Origin: Scedosporium boydii
Lineage: Eukaryota; Ascomycota; Sordariomycetes; Microascales; Microascaceae
Assembly: GCA_002221725.1 (NCBI GenBank)
Contig: NJFT01000018.1
Span: 124,001-188,000 of the forward strand
Direction of reading: 5' to 3'
DNA: 64,000 nucleotides
The notes under the pieces are model-generated. The model saw only the letters and a list, made by a program, of their open reading frames with translations. It did no database searches and was not told the origin of the DNA. Each line of letters opens with the position of its first letter. Within the stretch, counting starts at the first letter, position 1. Of the stretch, positions 1 to 14,352 are shown piece after piece. A program made the position numbers and the translations under genes.

Positions 1-555
1 ATAAACAAGGTCTTTGTCAATAAGAGTGCGCATCGAGTTCCACGCGGTGTAGAATTTAGTAGGGTCGCTAGGTGCCGTAAAGGACGACTCGCACATGGGC
101 TGCGCCAGCTCGATTAGTTGGGTTTTCGTGAGCCCATGCGTCCCGGGTGTGTCCTCATCGAGGGTCGCCAAAGCCATGATAATAGCGTAGGATCCAGACC
201 TGTAAGCGGGCACATACGGCTTCCTCTTCCTCGGTTTCTTGGGCGGCGGCGCGGGTTCCTCTGCTTCCAGTCCTCCCGGCACAACTTGCCGCCGAGTCGC
301 TCGCGGCATTGGCAATCCATTTTCTTCGCAGTGGGCCTTTAACTTGTCCGTAAGTCTCTGGCAAAGCTTGGGTCCGAAACCCTTGAGCTGCTGGAGTTGG
401 GAGGGGTGCTGGAAAGTGATGGGACACGACTTGAGGGAGTTGTACGCGTGTCTATAGGTGAGGACGCCCTTCGTGTTCCTCTCCAGCGCCAGGTCTAGCC
501 ATTCTTTCACCCAACCGAGGAGCAGAGGGTTGGCGCAGCGTTCTGGCTCCTCCAT
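1..555 (-). CDS. MUS81: MUS81-like structure-specific endonuclease, N-terminal part (runs off the left edge)
   Basis: An uninterrupted frame of 185 codons begins at the ATG read from 555 and stays open to the window edge. MUS81 with its EME1 partner cleaves branched DNA (3' flaps, replication forks, nicked Holliday junctions) in the nucleus. Near the N-terminus the protein reads CANPLLLGWVKEWLDLA, then TYRHAYNSLKSCP and LQQLKGFGPKLCQRL, the helix-hairpin-helix region typical of MUS81. A basic linker (PPKKPRKRKPYVPAYRSG) follows, then LTKTQLIELAQPMCESSF and FYTAWNSMRTLIDKDLVY, the winged-helix region. The ERCC4-type nuclease core with its ERKxxxD motif would lie to the left and is not in the window. 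No intron is needed in the visible part. Family assignment is from recognised consensus and is strong; the C-terminus is unseen. Confidence 0.9.
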   Translation of the reverse strand, partial: MEEPERCANPLLLGWVKEWLDLALERNTKGVLTYRHAYNSLKSCPITFQHPSQLQQLKGFGPKLCQRLTDKLKAHCEENGLPMPRATRRQVVPGGLEAEEPAPPPKKPRKRKPYVPAYRSGSYAIIMALATLDEDTPGTHGLTKTQLIELAQPMCESSFTAPSDPTKFYTAWNSMRTLIDKDLVY

Positions 556-2340
556 GGCCGGGCAAGATAGTCCTTGTCTATCTTGATCTGGTGTACAAAT
601 GTTGGTTGAGATGGTAGCGCGTTACAATTGTACATTGTTTGGGACGAGAAGAACGCGAGGTCATGTGACTTTGTATTTCTGAGGTTCACACCCCAAAATA
701 TTAGAGACCCAGCCTGGAAGGACGCAGGGTCCAGTTCCTGCCCGGAGCCCGCCCTGGGAAGCTGCATTTCAACATGAAGTCCGTCCCACGAGCAATCGGG
801 TAGAAAAAAAAATGTCAAATTGATCAATTGATTATGACAGACGGCATTTTCTCCTCTAAGACTTTGTTAGTTCACAGAGAATGATCCCGAACTAATTCGG
901 TAGCTGCCAATATCACTCAATGCGTGTGGGAGTGGTTGGTCCTTAATCAATCTAGCGTAGTGTAGCTTGAGGACCCCGCTCTGTTTGGAACTTGGAAGGC
1001 GGGGCAATGTCGAAGATTGGCGAAAGTAAGGCGAAACAGCTGATGAAGTGTGCTCTTGAAGCATTGAGGTTGCTGCGGTCTCGCGTGTGCTCCCCAGGTA
1101 CATCGAGAGTCGTCCTCCCAGAAAGGAGCAGAGGTCTCGTTATCGGAACCGGGAATAGCATTATGGGCTTAGGTTCGGGACGAAAAAGGCATGTAAGGGC
1201 TCATATCGCGCTACAAGCGATATCAAACTCGGCCCCTCAGATGGTCTCGAATGTTGAATCTGGCGAAGACATGAAGACACTGCAGGTCTCAAGCCAGCTT
1301 TCCCAGAGACCGCCCGCCATGTGGCATAGCAATGTCACCCTGCACTCACATTGGCCCAGCATGACGAAACCCCGCCTTAGATGCCCAGTTTCGTGTATGG
1401 AGAACCAGGTTGACCCAAAACCAGAAGCCAAAAGCATCCCTCCATGTATGAAGTACAGTGCAAGTGCAATGTGCGGCCGGTTCCTGTTCCACACCTCGTG
1501 CGCCTTTTGATGCTTGGCGAAGGGGTCGAACAACCCTGGATGTGCCTGTCGTCAGACTATTTCTTACTTCGGACTATAATTCGCAATGTATGGGCGGCAG
1601 CACAGCACAGCGTAGGAGCTAGATGGTGGGTGGTGGGGAGGTGGGGGCTGTTTCCTCCTGGCGGGGTTCGCATTTTGATCAATTGATTGATCAAATCCGT
1701 ATTTATTCCAAGGACAGAGGCAACGAGGGCGGGCGCCGGGCAGGCAGGAATTGATTGATGGAGGGGTGGAACCGTGGAGGAGTGGAGGGGTGGAGGGGTC
1801 CTGCTTCCCAGGAATTCATTATCTACACCACAAGGTCCAGTCCACAACCACCTACACCTTCTCCATCACGACTCCGCCTCACCTCATCTCACCATTTTGG
1901 TCTAGCTGAATATAGCTCAGGACCACCAGCCCAGTGCTGAATTTATCTCCATTGTGTAGCCTGCTCACCCATCCATTGCTTTGTTACCTTACCTTTGATT
2001 TTTTCAAAGCTGTCGCAAGTCTGCTAGCACAAAACTTTGCAAGGCGCCTGGAAGATCACAAGGCTGTGCCTCCTGTGTGTGTTTGCCTGTGTATGTATCT
2101 GTGTTGCGTGTTCTCAATCCTCTTTCCTCTGACTTCATCTGCTCTTCCTCCAACTTTTCTCCTTGCCAAGTGAACTCGAGCTTCCACCCTCTCTTTCTTG
2201 CTATGCTAACATTTATTAGCTAGATACCCTGCCAGTTAAAACCCTCCAACTTCATAAAACACCTTGACCCACTTCCTTTTACCCTCTTCTTTTCTTCTTT
2301 CCGAGGTAAAGGTCCTGTCTGTCCCATCTACATCCCCAAA
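556..2340. other. intergenic region between MUS81 and AGM1
   Basis: This stretch must contain the divergent promoters of the minus-strand nuclease gene and the plus-strand mutase gene. Short open frames exist on both strands (for example 992-1510 plus and 1237-1533 minus), but none shows a recognisable domain or fungal splice pattern. The last 250 bases before the mutase ATG are pyrimidine-rich, as expected of a fungal promoter and 5' leader. AT-rich palindromes built on TTGATCAA occur near 818-835 and 1676-1696. Confidence 0.6.
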
Positions 2341-4040
2341 ATGGATGAAAAGATTATTGCCGCCTCCAAGAGGCACCCCATCGTCCCCCTCCCCGAGGGC
2401 CGACTCTACAAATATGGCACTGCCGGTTTCCGTATGAAGGCCGATCTTCTCGACGGTATCTCCTTCCGCGTCGGTCTCCTTTCCGCGCTTCGCAGCCGGA
2501 AGCTCAGCAGCAAGGCCATCGGTGTCATGATCACCGCCAGCCACAATCCCGCCCCCGACAATGGAGTCAAGATCGTCGACCCCATGGGCGAGATGCTCGA
2601 GCAGGATTGGGAAGCCTACGCCACTCAGCTTGTCAATGCCCCCTCTGACGAGGCGCTGGTTGCCGAGTACAAGAGGCTCGCGGAACTTCTCAAGATCAAC
2701 TTGAACGCGCCCGGCAAGGTCGTTTTCGGACGGGACACTCGTCCTTCGGGCCACGGCCTCGTCACCGCTCTCACAGATGCTCTCGATGCTACCAATACCG
2801 CGTACACTGACTACAAGATCCTTACTACCCCTCAGCTCCACTACCTCACGCGCTGTGTCAACACAGAAGGCACCGTCAACAGCTATGGAAAGACTAGTGA
2901 GACTGGATATTATGAGAAGCTCGGCGAAGCCTTTGTTCGAGCCTTGAGCGGAAGGAGGGCCTCTGGCCAACTCATTGTGGATTGCGCCAACGGCGTTGGT
3001 GGACCCAAGTTGACCGAGTTTCTGAAGCATGTTCCCAAGGAGACAACAGGTCTTGATGTCAGGGTTGTAAACGACGATGTCCTCCATCCAGAGGCCCTCA
3101 ATCTCGATGTGAGTCTGCCTCCCTCAAACAGATTGGACTGATGACACTTGCGTGCGTACGCATACTAACGGTTAACTTTGCGCAGTGCGGTGCGGATTTT
3201 GTCAAGACCCGCCAAAAGCCTCCCGCGTCGCCTCGCCCTACGCCAGGCGTCCGAAGCTGCTCCTTCGACGGAGACGCCGACCGCCTCATATACTACTGGG
3301 TCGATCCCGAGAAAGGCTTTTTCATGCTCGACGGTGACCGCATCTCCTCTCTCGCTGCGTCTTTCATCGGCGACCTCGTCCGTTCGGCTGGACTCGAGGA
3401 AGAGCTCCGCATCGGCGTCGTCCAGACCGCCTATGCCAACGGCGCTAGCACGACCTACATCGAGAAGCACCTCCATCTCCCCGTTACGTGCACTCCCACC
3501 GGCGTGAAGCATCTCCATCATGAGGCCCTCAAGTTCGACGTTGGCGTCTACTTCGAGGCCAACGGCCACGGAACGGTCCTCTTCTCGCCCCATGCCCTCC
3601 GCTCCTTCCGCGAGACCCAGCCCCAGTCCCCCGCGCAAAAGGACGCCCTCGATACTCTCGCCGCCGTCGGCGACCTCATCAACCAGACCGTCGGCGACGC
3701 GCTCTCCGACATGCTGCTCGTAGAAGTCATCCTCGCCCACAAGAACTGGACCCTCCGCGACTGGGCCATCACTTATTCTGACCTCCCCAACCGTCTCGTC
3801 CGCGTCGAGGTCCCCGACAAGGACGCCTTCCGCACCACGGACGCCGAGCGCCGTCTCACGCACCCCTCGGGCCTGCAGGACGCCATCGATCAGGTTGTGC
3901 TAAAGTATGCCAAGGGGCGAAGCTTTGCCCGCGCTAGCGGCACGGAGAACGCGTGTCGCGTGTATGCTGAGGCGGCGACGAGGTTGGAGGCTGATGAGCT
4001 TGCGAACAAGGTCGCGCAGCTGGTGAAGCAGTTTGGTTAG
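2341..4040 (+). CDS. AGM1: phosphoacetylglucosamine mutase
   Basis: Two exons, 2341-3108 and 3186-4040, give 540 residues, the normal size for this family. The 77-nt intron has donor GTGAGT, branch point ACTAACG and acceptor GCAG. The enzyme interconverts GlcNAc-6-phosphate and GlcNAc-1-phosphate in the cytosol, the step before UDP-GlcNAc, and so feeds chitin, N-glycan and GPI-anchor synthesis. The phosphoserine loop TASHNP places the catalytic Ser at residue 67. The metal-binding loop DGDADR is at residues 284-289. The sugar-recognition motif EANGHGT and the C-terminal phosphate-binding loop RASGTENACRVYAEA are intact. The short N-terminus with the family motif KYGTAGFR just downstream supports the start. 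It is convergent with the methyltransferase gene. Confidence 0.97.
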
Positions 4041-4938
4041 TTTTGAACAGGTTCCCAGCGGGAAGCGAAAGAAGGCAAGCAAGCAAAAAAAGAAGGTGAG
4101 AAGAGAAGAAATTGCTGTAAAGGCGGTATATTGTCATCGAAAAGAAATGAAAATGTTAGGCAGTACACAGATATCCCTCCCGTTCTGTTCTCACGTGTGA
4201 GCTATGACTGAGGAGAAAAACGTCAGGGATGGGATCAAAATGTCGCCGAGCCGAGCGTAACATCTTAGCAAGTCTAAAAATACAGACCAATACTTCGGAT
4301 TCGCCTCAATGGTAGTCGGGGGATGATAATACGTAGTGATCGACAACCCTTGCCAGTAAAATCTAAAGTGCATCAACGATAATAAGGTCACAGCTTGCGC
4401 CTGTAAGTCTGGCAGATTCAAATCGAGCCACTTTTTTTTTTTTTTTTTTCTTTTTCAGATGCTATGTTATGTGCCGCTGGGAACATACGCAAGTCTCCCA
4501 AGAAAACACAAAATGTTGAAATCTATAGTCACAGCTCCAAACTCTCTCCCACAAGATCTTTCCAGACTCTCCCACCTCCCCGCCCCTTTTCTGATATCAT
4601 CGCCCCTCCAAAAAATGGGGGCCGTGCATAGTCAGATAGGTTTTCGTCCCGGAGCTCTTGCTGCCGAGTTCCATGTTCGCCTCTGAACCCGAGCTTTAAG
4701 GGTGTTACTTCTTAGGCTCGGGGTCCGGACGACATTCTCTACGGGCGCTAGCTAAACAGGACGCAGTGTATATATCATAACCATGCAGGCATGGCACCCT
4801 TTTTATACCCCTTTTTTTCTTTATTTCTCTCCTCCCTTCGCCGTAGCCCCTATGCTTCACTCTCCGTCACCGATGAAGGGCGACAAGTTTTTTGCGTGAA
4901 GGATGGCTGTACAGTAGCGGAAAATAAAAGGGAGGGGC
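4041..4938. other. convergent 3' region between AGM1 and the arginine methyltransferase
   Basis: Both flanking genes end here, so the 898 bases should hold two 3' UTRs and their poly(A) signals. There are A- and T-rich runs (T run at about 4431-4450). No coding frame with family signal was seen. Confidence 0.5.
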
Positions 4939-6570
<1,632 letters not shown>

Positions 6571-8576
6571 CGTGACTGGAGACTCGGTTCTCGAACTGGG
6601 CTGAAATTGAAAGAGTATGCAGGGATCTGAAGCAGATTCTCGATCGGGAGAGGAAGAGGAGGGGGATTAGAAAAGGAAGGGGAGGGAGAAGGGAATAGGG
6701 TATCAATCCGGGTGGAGGGGCACTTTGGGCGCGAAGGAGTAGTTTTTTAAAACCCTTCCTGTTTTTTTGTTTTTGCCTTCCTCTACTTTTTTTTTTTTTT
6801 TTCCGCCGTTCCAGATATGTTAAAAGTTTCGCGGCGGTAAGGCAGCGGGGGAGGAAATTTCGCTGGGAAGGTCCAAGTGGGGTGTGGGGACCCTGTTTCT
6901 TTCCCTCTTTTTTTTTTTTTCTTTTTTTTTTTTTTTTCAATTCACTTTTTTGTCATGGCTCAGGATTCCTGCGCTGAGACTAGACTAAGCAAGTATAATG
7001 TACTGAGTACCAACATAGCTGCACTTGAAATCACTCAGAATTTGGTACCAATACCTATATCCTAATCTTCCTCTGTTCGGAGAGAGCCTTGAACTCGAGG
7101 CTTGACGCCGGGCTCGGCTTGCAAGGAATGAATGTGGAATGTGTCTCTCCTGTAGTCGAGCGCCGCACATATGTCTGACCTCGTATCTAGAATCGAGGTT
7201 AGCTCACGAGAAAGTACGAGGCTCATTCACCTTGATGAGGCAGTTCCTGACACGCAATCGTGGCACATCATTCCATGTGAGCTCCAACATTCCAACAGCT
7301 ACAACACGGCGATGGCGATGGCGATGGACTGTACGAATGCAATTGCAAAATCCCAGACTTCATTCTCTGATGGTATGTATGGTAGCCTGTACTAATTCCG
7401 AATCCCAGTATAAAAACAAAAGAGATCAATAGACTAGCGCGGAATACTGCGACATTCCTTCAAAAATCAACCCGTTGCAATGCAGCTTCCCAACTCGTTG
7501 ATTCTCCCCATTTGTTTTCGACTTTTCGGCTTTTTTTTTTTTGGTGTTTTCAAAAGGTTTCCATGGCTCCCCTTTATAACTATTTCCCAACCTTCCAATT
7601 TCAGAAACTGAGGGTAAACAATCAATGGCCCGGAAAACGAACACTGGGAGAAGAAAAAGAAGAGAAAGGGAAATAGAAGACAAGAGGAAAGAAAAGGAAA
7701 AGGAGAATAGTGAGTTAAAAAGGCTTGACCAGAAGGGAAGAGAAAGAAAGACACAATTTGCCAGACACAATGAGAACCCCGAACCCCTCGGCCAATGCTG
7801 GTCCCGGCCAGGCCCTTGCCCTTTCTATTGTTCTTCGCCTTCGCTCAAGTCCCTGTCTGCTCTATGTTCCATAGACGCCGGGCGTTCGCATGAACATGCA
7901 CAAACAATGCATCTCTTGAGCCGTTAAAAACCCCCGATTCTAAATCGAACCAGTGACTCGACGAAAAAAGCACTAGCAAGGGCAGATGGCGGCCCTGAAG
8001 GCAATCCAGATATAAGTGGAGAGTGTACCTGCTGCGTCGTACCGTAGCTGCCAAGTTTCAAGACCAAACTGAAGAACCCTCAAAGGGAATGCTGAAAGCA
8101 GACACTGCAGACCCCAAGAACTCAAGAAAGGAGAGAGGGAAAAGGAAACAAATATAGGACAGGTGAATGAAGTGAGACTGAAACAAAAGGAAACAGGTGT
8201 GGAAACCGAAGATGACATCTTCAAGATGACTGTATGACAATAGAACAAACAAAAACCCACGCGTCTATCCCGAAAATGTTGACGTCCTGCCCAAGTCTTT
8301 CCGGCAGGCCGTTCGGGCTGAGTGCGGATTGTGAAAACCCAGTAAGGGCAGTAGAAAATAACAAAGAGAAAGGAAATTCGATGCGCCAGATGCAGTCTGA
8401 GTAAGTTTGTTCTCGCCCTCGTTTCAACGCCACGCTCATGGAATACAAACGAAATGGGAAAACGGCAAGTGTAAGAAAATGGGCAACCGCGTAAATTGGT
8501 TGCCAAGAACGAGAAAAAAAAAAAAAGAAGATGGAGTGAGTGGCTGAAGAAGAGGTTGATAATTCTCCTGATGTTA
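6571..8576. other. intergenic region: HMT1 promoter and RIM15 3' region
   Basis: Both neighbours are on the minus strand, so the part next to 6571 is the HMT1 promoter and leader and the part next to 8576 is the RIM15 3' UTR. Long T-rich tracts (about 6787-6802 and 6908-6937) lie 220-370 bases upstream of the HMT1 start. A short (GATGGC)-type repeat is at about 7308-7326. Open frames here are purine- or pyrimidine-rich low-complexity strings, and no gene was recognised. Confidence 0.5.
6908..6937. repeat. poly(T) tract in the HMT1 upstream region
   Basis: About 29 T residues interrupted by one C. Such poly(dA:dT) tracts are commonly nucleosome-depleting promoter elements in fungi; a promoter role here is inferred from position only. 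Confidence 0.6.
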
Positions 8577-11500
8577 TCAACCAGTCTTGACAGTGGGCCG
8601 GGGAGTAGGCTCTTCATCTTCAACATTCTGCTTAGCCGATGGATTTGGTCGAGGCGTCTCTTCGACCGAAATCCCGAGCCCACTCCCTTCGCGACCGATC
8701 CCCAAGTCAGGCGGCGTTTGGGCTTCCTTGGGCTCCCTCGGGGATAGCGGAGGCACATCGAGCTCGTTTGACGGGGTCACAACTTGCGTGACTGGTTCGA
8801 TGGTGCTCTCGGAGCACATCGCAACGCTATCGTGACTGTCCGCGCGCATCATCTCGATACCCAGTTTAGAGCTTGGGAGGTTGGATTTGCGGAAGGGTTT
8901 GTCGCGCACGAGCCCGAGCTCCTCATCCTCATCGTCGGCCGACTCGGTGCTGCCTTCTGAGTATCGATTCTCACCCGACTGTCGCCTTGATTTGAACTTC
9001 TCCATTGCACCACGCGACACTTCAAGCTTGCCAGGAGCCGATTGCTGCGTCACCAGATGAGGAATTGGCCTCGCCCCTTCTGGCACCAAAATTCTGTCCT
9101 CTCGGATGCCAAGGCCGCCGCCGCTTTCTTCCCACTCGCCGGTCGGCTTGCGACTAACGACGACGGGAATATCGTCCGTGGATATCGACTCCGAATCCCC
9201 ATACAGGCTCGAGCTTATTGACTGTTCCCGACTCGAGGATACGAGACTGCCGCTAAGACGCCCTGCAAATATCGACGAGCCGCTTGTTGGGCTATCTTCA
9301 AGGCGAAGGCTCGCTTGCCGCAGCGCCGTGGGGGTAGGGTGAGGATGCGCAATCGGAAGCGATATGCTCTGGCTCGGCGACGGGGGCTTCCACTGGCAGA
9401 GGCTGCGCAGGACTTCGGTGAGTTTTGAAGAGCTTATTGGCTTTTCGACAAGCGAGTCAAAGTAGTGGGGGGCTTGCAGTTCCTTGAGGTAGGCCGTGAT
9501 GGCGACTATGGGTGTGTGGGAATTGGCATTCTTCGTCTCGCGGATCATGCGGGCAACGTCGGCACCGTTGATGTGGGGTAGCTTATACTCTAGGAATATA
9601 ATGTCGAACTTGATCTCGCTTGTCGAATATCGCACGGCCTCGGATCCATTCGGCACCGAGATCGTACGGCAGCGAAGCTTCTCTAGCAGCTTTTCCATCA
9701 CCATGCGGGAAACAGGATGATCTTCACAGATCAAAACATCAAGCGGGCGAAAGACTAGAGTACCTTCCAGTGCGATCTGGGAGAGACGGCGGGAACTCTG
9801 CCGGCGCCGCTGAACGCGCAGGAGCGCGTTATGTTTCTCGCCCTCATTGTCCGAAGAAGACGGTGACATGTCAAATACCTGGCTGCGGCGATTGTGGCGC
9901 TGGACAAGGGTTTCCGAGGCAATGGGGCTGCCTTCTTGAGACTGAGACCCTACAGTCAGAGATCGGGATCGCGTGCCGGATGATCCGCTGCCCTGGCGAG
10001 GAGTGGAGACACCACCCTTCTGCGGAGACAATGCAAGAGGTGGAGGCGCAGTGCCGCGAGGCTTGATCGGGGAAGAAGCCGCCGCAACAGTAGTCGCGGC
10101 TTTTTGGAGGCTCGGCGGTACTCTTGGGGCCTCAAATGGAGGGAGAGAGAGACCCGATTGCTGCGAGAGACTAGAAGACGTGCTCGACACCTTTCTTCTC
10201 CCATCGGATCCCTGATTTGCGACGAAAGATACTAGTAGAGGCGATGACGGTTGTGACATGCGGCTAGGAGACGAGTTTGCATGGCTAATGCCAGAAGGAG
10301 ACTGGGGTCGTGCCGAAGCCTTTGCGTTGGAAAGGGTCCGCTGGATGGGGTTCGACATGACCGGGCTACCTTCAAGTGACGGACCTCCTGGAGACGTAGC
10401 GCCCAACGCACCAGCTTGGCTGCCGGATCCCTGCTTGTTCTGAGAGGCAAGCGCCTCCGCTCTCAACTTTTGTATGACATCCTTGTTGGCCTTCTCGAGG
10501 ACGGGCAGATTTTTGAACGAGAAGTTGCCGAAATCATCAGCCGGAACCGGCTCACTCAGTCGTCTGCTCTTGTGATCACGGACATGAGGAGGAATGTGCA
10601 AAGGCATAAGCCCTCGCTTGATCGAGTTGACCTGGGTCCGGACACGCGAAAGCGCATCATGAGGGCGTTCCGGATAGTCGGAGCCAGCCGCGGAGGAAGG
10701 GGGTGAGCTCTGATCTTCCATCTCCTCGGCAAAAGACTGGAGAGTCGCCCCTCTGGAGTCGAAGTATTCGGTATCCTCAGGGTTCTCCGTCTGGGGAACG
10801 AACTGGGCTTCGTCCTCGAGCAGCGTATTCCAGTTAACATCGCTAAACCAAGGGTGGTTCCTAATCTCTTCGCCGCCTGACGCGAATTTACCCTCCCGGT
10901 TCGCGCCGAGTCTCTCGCCGGGATCCATGCAGAGTAGCTTGTTAATCAAGTCCTTAGCCTCTTCCGAAACAGGCTCACATTCTGTTTCGTCTGGCCATCT
11001 GATCTTGCGGGCAAGGATGTTCTCGAACACAAGCTCGGCCTCGGTATCATGGAACGGGGGGATACCGTACAGGAACTCAAACATAATACATCCGACGGAC
11101 CACCAATCACTTGTCTCATTTTGCTTCTCGCCCTTGACTGTCTCCGGCGCTAGGTAGTCGGGTGTACCAACAAATCTCCTATTCGTGTCTTCTGGGTCGA
11201 AGAGAGCCATGGGAGGCGGCATCATGCTGGACTGAGGCGGGGTGTTCTTTCCGTAGATATCTCCTCCTTGTTGCGAGAAATTCTGCAGGGTGGATAAATC
11301 AGGGGAGCCTTGACTCGCCGCCTCGCTCAGTTCGTCGGCGTGAGACTTTGCGCTGTGTGGCTGCGAACCGGCCTCGGAGTCATTCAGAGAAAATGTGCCC
11401 ATCATCTGTACCAAATTCTCGCTACCGCCACTGTCACTACGCTGACCAGCTAGTCGGCGTGAGTCCGGCTGTGCAGGTCCAAGAGTAAAGTAGGATGGTT

Positions 11501-14352
11501 GCGAAAGAGGGTCACCGCTGCCCGGAGTAACAAGGGGTGCCAGGCTAGGTGAGTGGCTTCCATGCAGATCGAGAGAAGTCGACCGAGACGAGGTGATGGA
11601 TGCAGATCTGGCAAACGGGCCTTGCTTGAGGAGATCAGGTACCGACTCGTTGTCACTCTTAAGCGCTCGCTGCTGCCGGCCCACCAATCCCATCCGCGAG
11701 AGACCAAAATCAGTAAGCTTGAGATGGCCACGCTGATCAATAAGGAGGTTATCTGGCTTCAAGTCCCGATGGATGATGTCTCGGCTATGGAGGTGCTCCA
11801 CACCAAGGATGACCTCACCAAGGTATTTCTTAGCCCAATCCTCGGGAAGACCACCGAGGACCTTGATGAGAGAAGCACAGTCACCTCCGTTGAGATACTC
11901 CATGACAAGGTATAGATACTCCTTACTCGAGAATGTCCAGTACAGCTTAGCCACAAAATCACTCTGTCCCTGCCACATCATAATAGCACGTTCCGCCTTG
12001 ACGTTACCGACCTGATTCTTAGCAACCATGTCGGCCTTCTTCAGCACTTTGATCGCAAAATATTCTCCAGTGGATTTCTTCTTAGATAGATAGACACTAC
12101 CGAAGGCACCTTTGGAAATTGGTTTGATGATCTCGAAATCTTTGATGGAGGGCTGTGTGGGCCGAGCCTGCGGCGGGGCGTTGTGGGCGCCAAGGCGCGG
12201 AGAGGGTGGTGCTTTCATGATGAACTCGGAAAGTGCGGCTGACGACTGCCTTCGATGGTGGTGCAAGGACGGCGGCGGTATCGGAGCAGGTGAACTAAAC
12301 TCGGTGCCGGGAAGCATAGGCGAGGCTTCGGGCGAGGCAAACCCTTCATTTGGGAACGGGAATGAGCGCGGCTTATGGATGCGCAGGGGAGAGGAGGGCG
12401 GCTGAATACCCCGTGACGGTGACTCCTGGCGACGTGGCGAGGCCGTTCCAGGGAGGATAAGGCTTCTCCGATGATGTCGCCTTGCGCTAGCGGCCCGGCG
12501 AAGGTCACCGCCGAATTCGCTAATGGGAGAGTCGGTCCGTGGAGGGGGACGCGATGCAACCGACGAGGATCTTATGCTCCCATCACTTTCCCCCGCTTCG
12601 CTCCCCAAGATGAGCGACTCTCTTTGAGAATTTCGGAGAGAGTCGCGTCGCGAGTCACGCATGGGAAGGACTGTATTAAAGCCGCCCATATTCGACGTGG
12701 GGGTGGGGCATTCTTGAGGGCTGTAAGACTGGACTGATTCGATAAAGGATGTTGGTCTCGTTCGCGAGATGTTATCATTGTTAAGATCAACATTTTGCAA
12801 GGCCTCGGCCAGTGCCGCCGGGTCGTTGAACGAGTTGTCGAAGAACGAATCGTCCTGACCCGGAGGCATGTCCTCTTCTTCCTCTTCGGCCGAGTCGCTC
12901 AACCGGCCCGCAGCAATACGAGCGGCCTTTCTCAGGGCTTCGTCAATACAATCCTGAACGAGAAGAGCAAATTCGACACGAATGCGCTCGGCGTACTCGA
13001 TGATTCTTCTTTGCCTGACGACAGCCTCAACTTTGGCCTTTGCTACGCGCTCCGTGTCTGCGCAAAGGAGAGCGAGCCCTTGCTCTTGTTCGAGCGTGTT
13101 CGTACTTGGGGATTGCCACTGCATAACTTGGGAGATACGAGACTCGGACTGAGGGGACTGCGTCCGAAGCTCGCCTGGTATTTGCGATGAAGATTCTTTG
13201 ATGGCTGGAGGGCTGATTTCCAATGCGGTATCGCATAGGTCAACTAGAAGCTCGACTATTCTAGCCTGCGGTCTGCGAACTGCAAATGATCGTCCTCGAG
13301 CGTGGCCAAAGCCAGTCCTTTCACGAGAAGTCGCCGATGACGTCGATGGTGATGACTGATTGGACGGGGATGGGCCGATCGGGAGGCCCTTATACTCGGC
13401 GGCAGGAAGGAGGAGCGAAGCGAGATCACCAGTGAGAGTGCGGCTCCGGCGGACCTCGAGGGCATCCAAGACTTTAACAATGGAATGCCGATGTTCGGTC
13501 AGGCCCTCCTGGGCCATTTGGACATCCATCTCAGCTCTGTGTTCCTGGAGGCAAAGATCGGTGTGCTTTTCGAACCACCAGGGCGGTATCTGGCGCTCGC
13601 AGATTCGGCAAAGAACGGGCGGCGGCGGTGGATGGAGCTCTGGATCGTCTATTCCCGATTCTGCCAATTGAGTGAGATAACTTGCAAGAACCTGGGCTCC
13701 TGAGCCGAGTGAGTCGACAATCACGGCAGGCATCTCGATCTGAATTTCCCGAGGGGCAGTCCAGGGGCGAATCATCCACATAGTCTGGAAGAAGCCATTA
13801 GTTAGTAACGCAAAGGGCCATGTACCAAGGAGAGATATCAAGACTTACGTGGCTCTCGCCTCCCGAAGCGCCATCATAGACCATGATGCCCTGGGCCTCC
13901 AGATCAATGACCTGAGGGGAAGTTGTCTCGACGCCATCCTTAAGGTCGTCAAGGGACAGTAGCTTAGACAGGGGGCCGAGAGCGACGGCAAACCGAACTC
14001 TGTGGCTCCTCGAATCATCCTTTTTCATCGATTCGACCACATCGGAAAAGACGGTTTTATTATCGCTTACAATAATGTCGCATAACGGCTGACCTTGAAC
14101 GGCGTCTGGCTGGGTTCCGATCACGTCGGCCCAGGACGGGCTGACCCACTTGATGGTCCCGTCAAGATTCAAGTCCACAATCACGTTGAGAGTCTGTTCC
14201 GCAGCCTCTCGAAGGTCCTCCCTCTCTTCCCGTATATTATCGCTCATGGACCGCTCCATCGGATAGGCCGACTCGACTCGTAGATGGGACACGGCGAGGG
14301 GGGCCGCCTTGGCCGAATCGGTGGGGTCTTGCGGTGGCGATGTTTCCGCCAT
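8577..14352 (-). CDS. RIM15: Rim15-family PAS / AGC kinase / response-regulator protein
   Basis: Two exons, 13849-14352 and 8577-13784, give 1,903 residues; the 64-nt intron has GTAAGT, TACTAAC and CCAG. Rim15 kinases act below TOR, PKA and Sch9, phosphorylate endosulfine-type inhibitors of PP2A and drive entry into quiescence, stress resistance and often conidiation. Domains in order: a PAS domain (about residues 50-120, with VDLNLDGTIKWVSPSW), a CCHC zinc-finger-like motif (C227, C230, H242, C246), and a protein kinase starting near DFEIIKPISKGAFGSVYLS with HRDLKPDN (catalytic Asp842) and DFG (Asp860). A family-typical insert of about 180 residues separates DFG from GTPDYLAPE (about 1041). 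A C-terminal receiver domain begins DVLICEDHPVSR. The receiver has Glu1567 (FLEYKLP) where a phospho-acceptor Asp is expected. Ser/Pro-rich linkers are probably disordered. Confidence 0.95.

Noticed and set aside
992..1533. Overlapping ORFs of 172 (plus) and 98 (minus) codons upstream of AGM1
   Set aside because: No family motif, no splice signals and no conserved start; they overlap each other on opposite strands, as chance frames do.
3165..3863. 232-codon minus-strand ORF inside AGM1
   Set aside because: It is a shadow of the GC-rich third-position codon use of the AGM1 second exon.
7426..7927. ORFs rich in Phe/Leu/Ser (minus) or Glu/Lys/Arg (plus) near 7.5 kb
   Set aside because: They are readings of purine/pyrimidine tracts in the RIM15 3' / HMT1 5' spacer.
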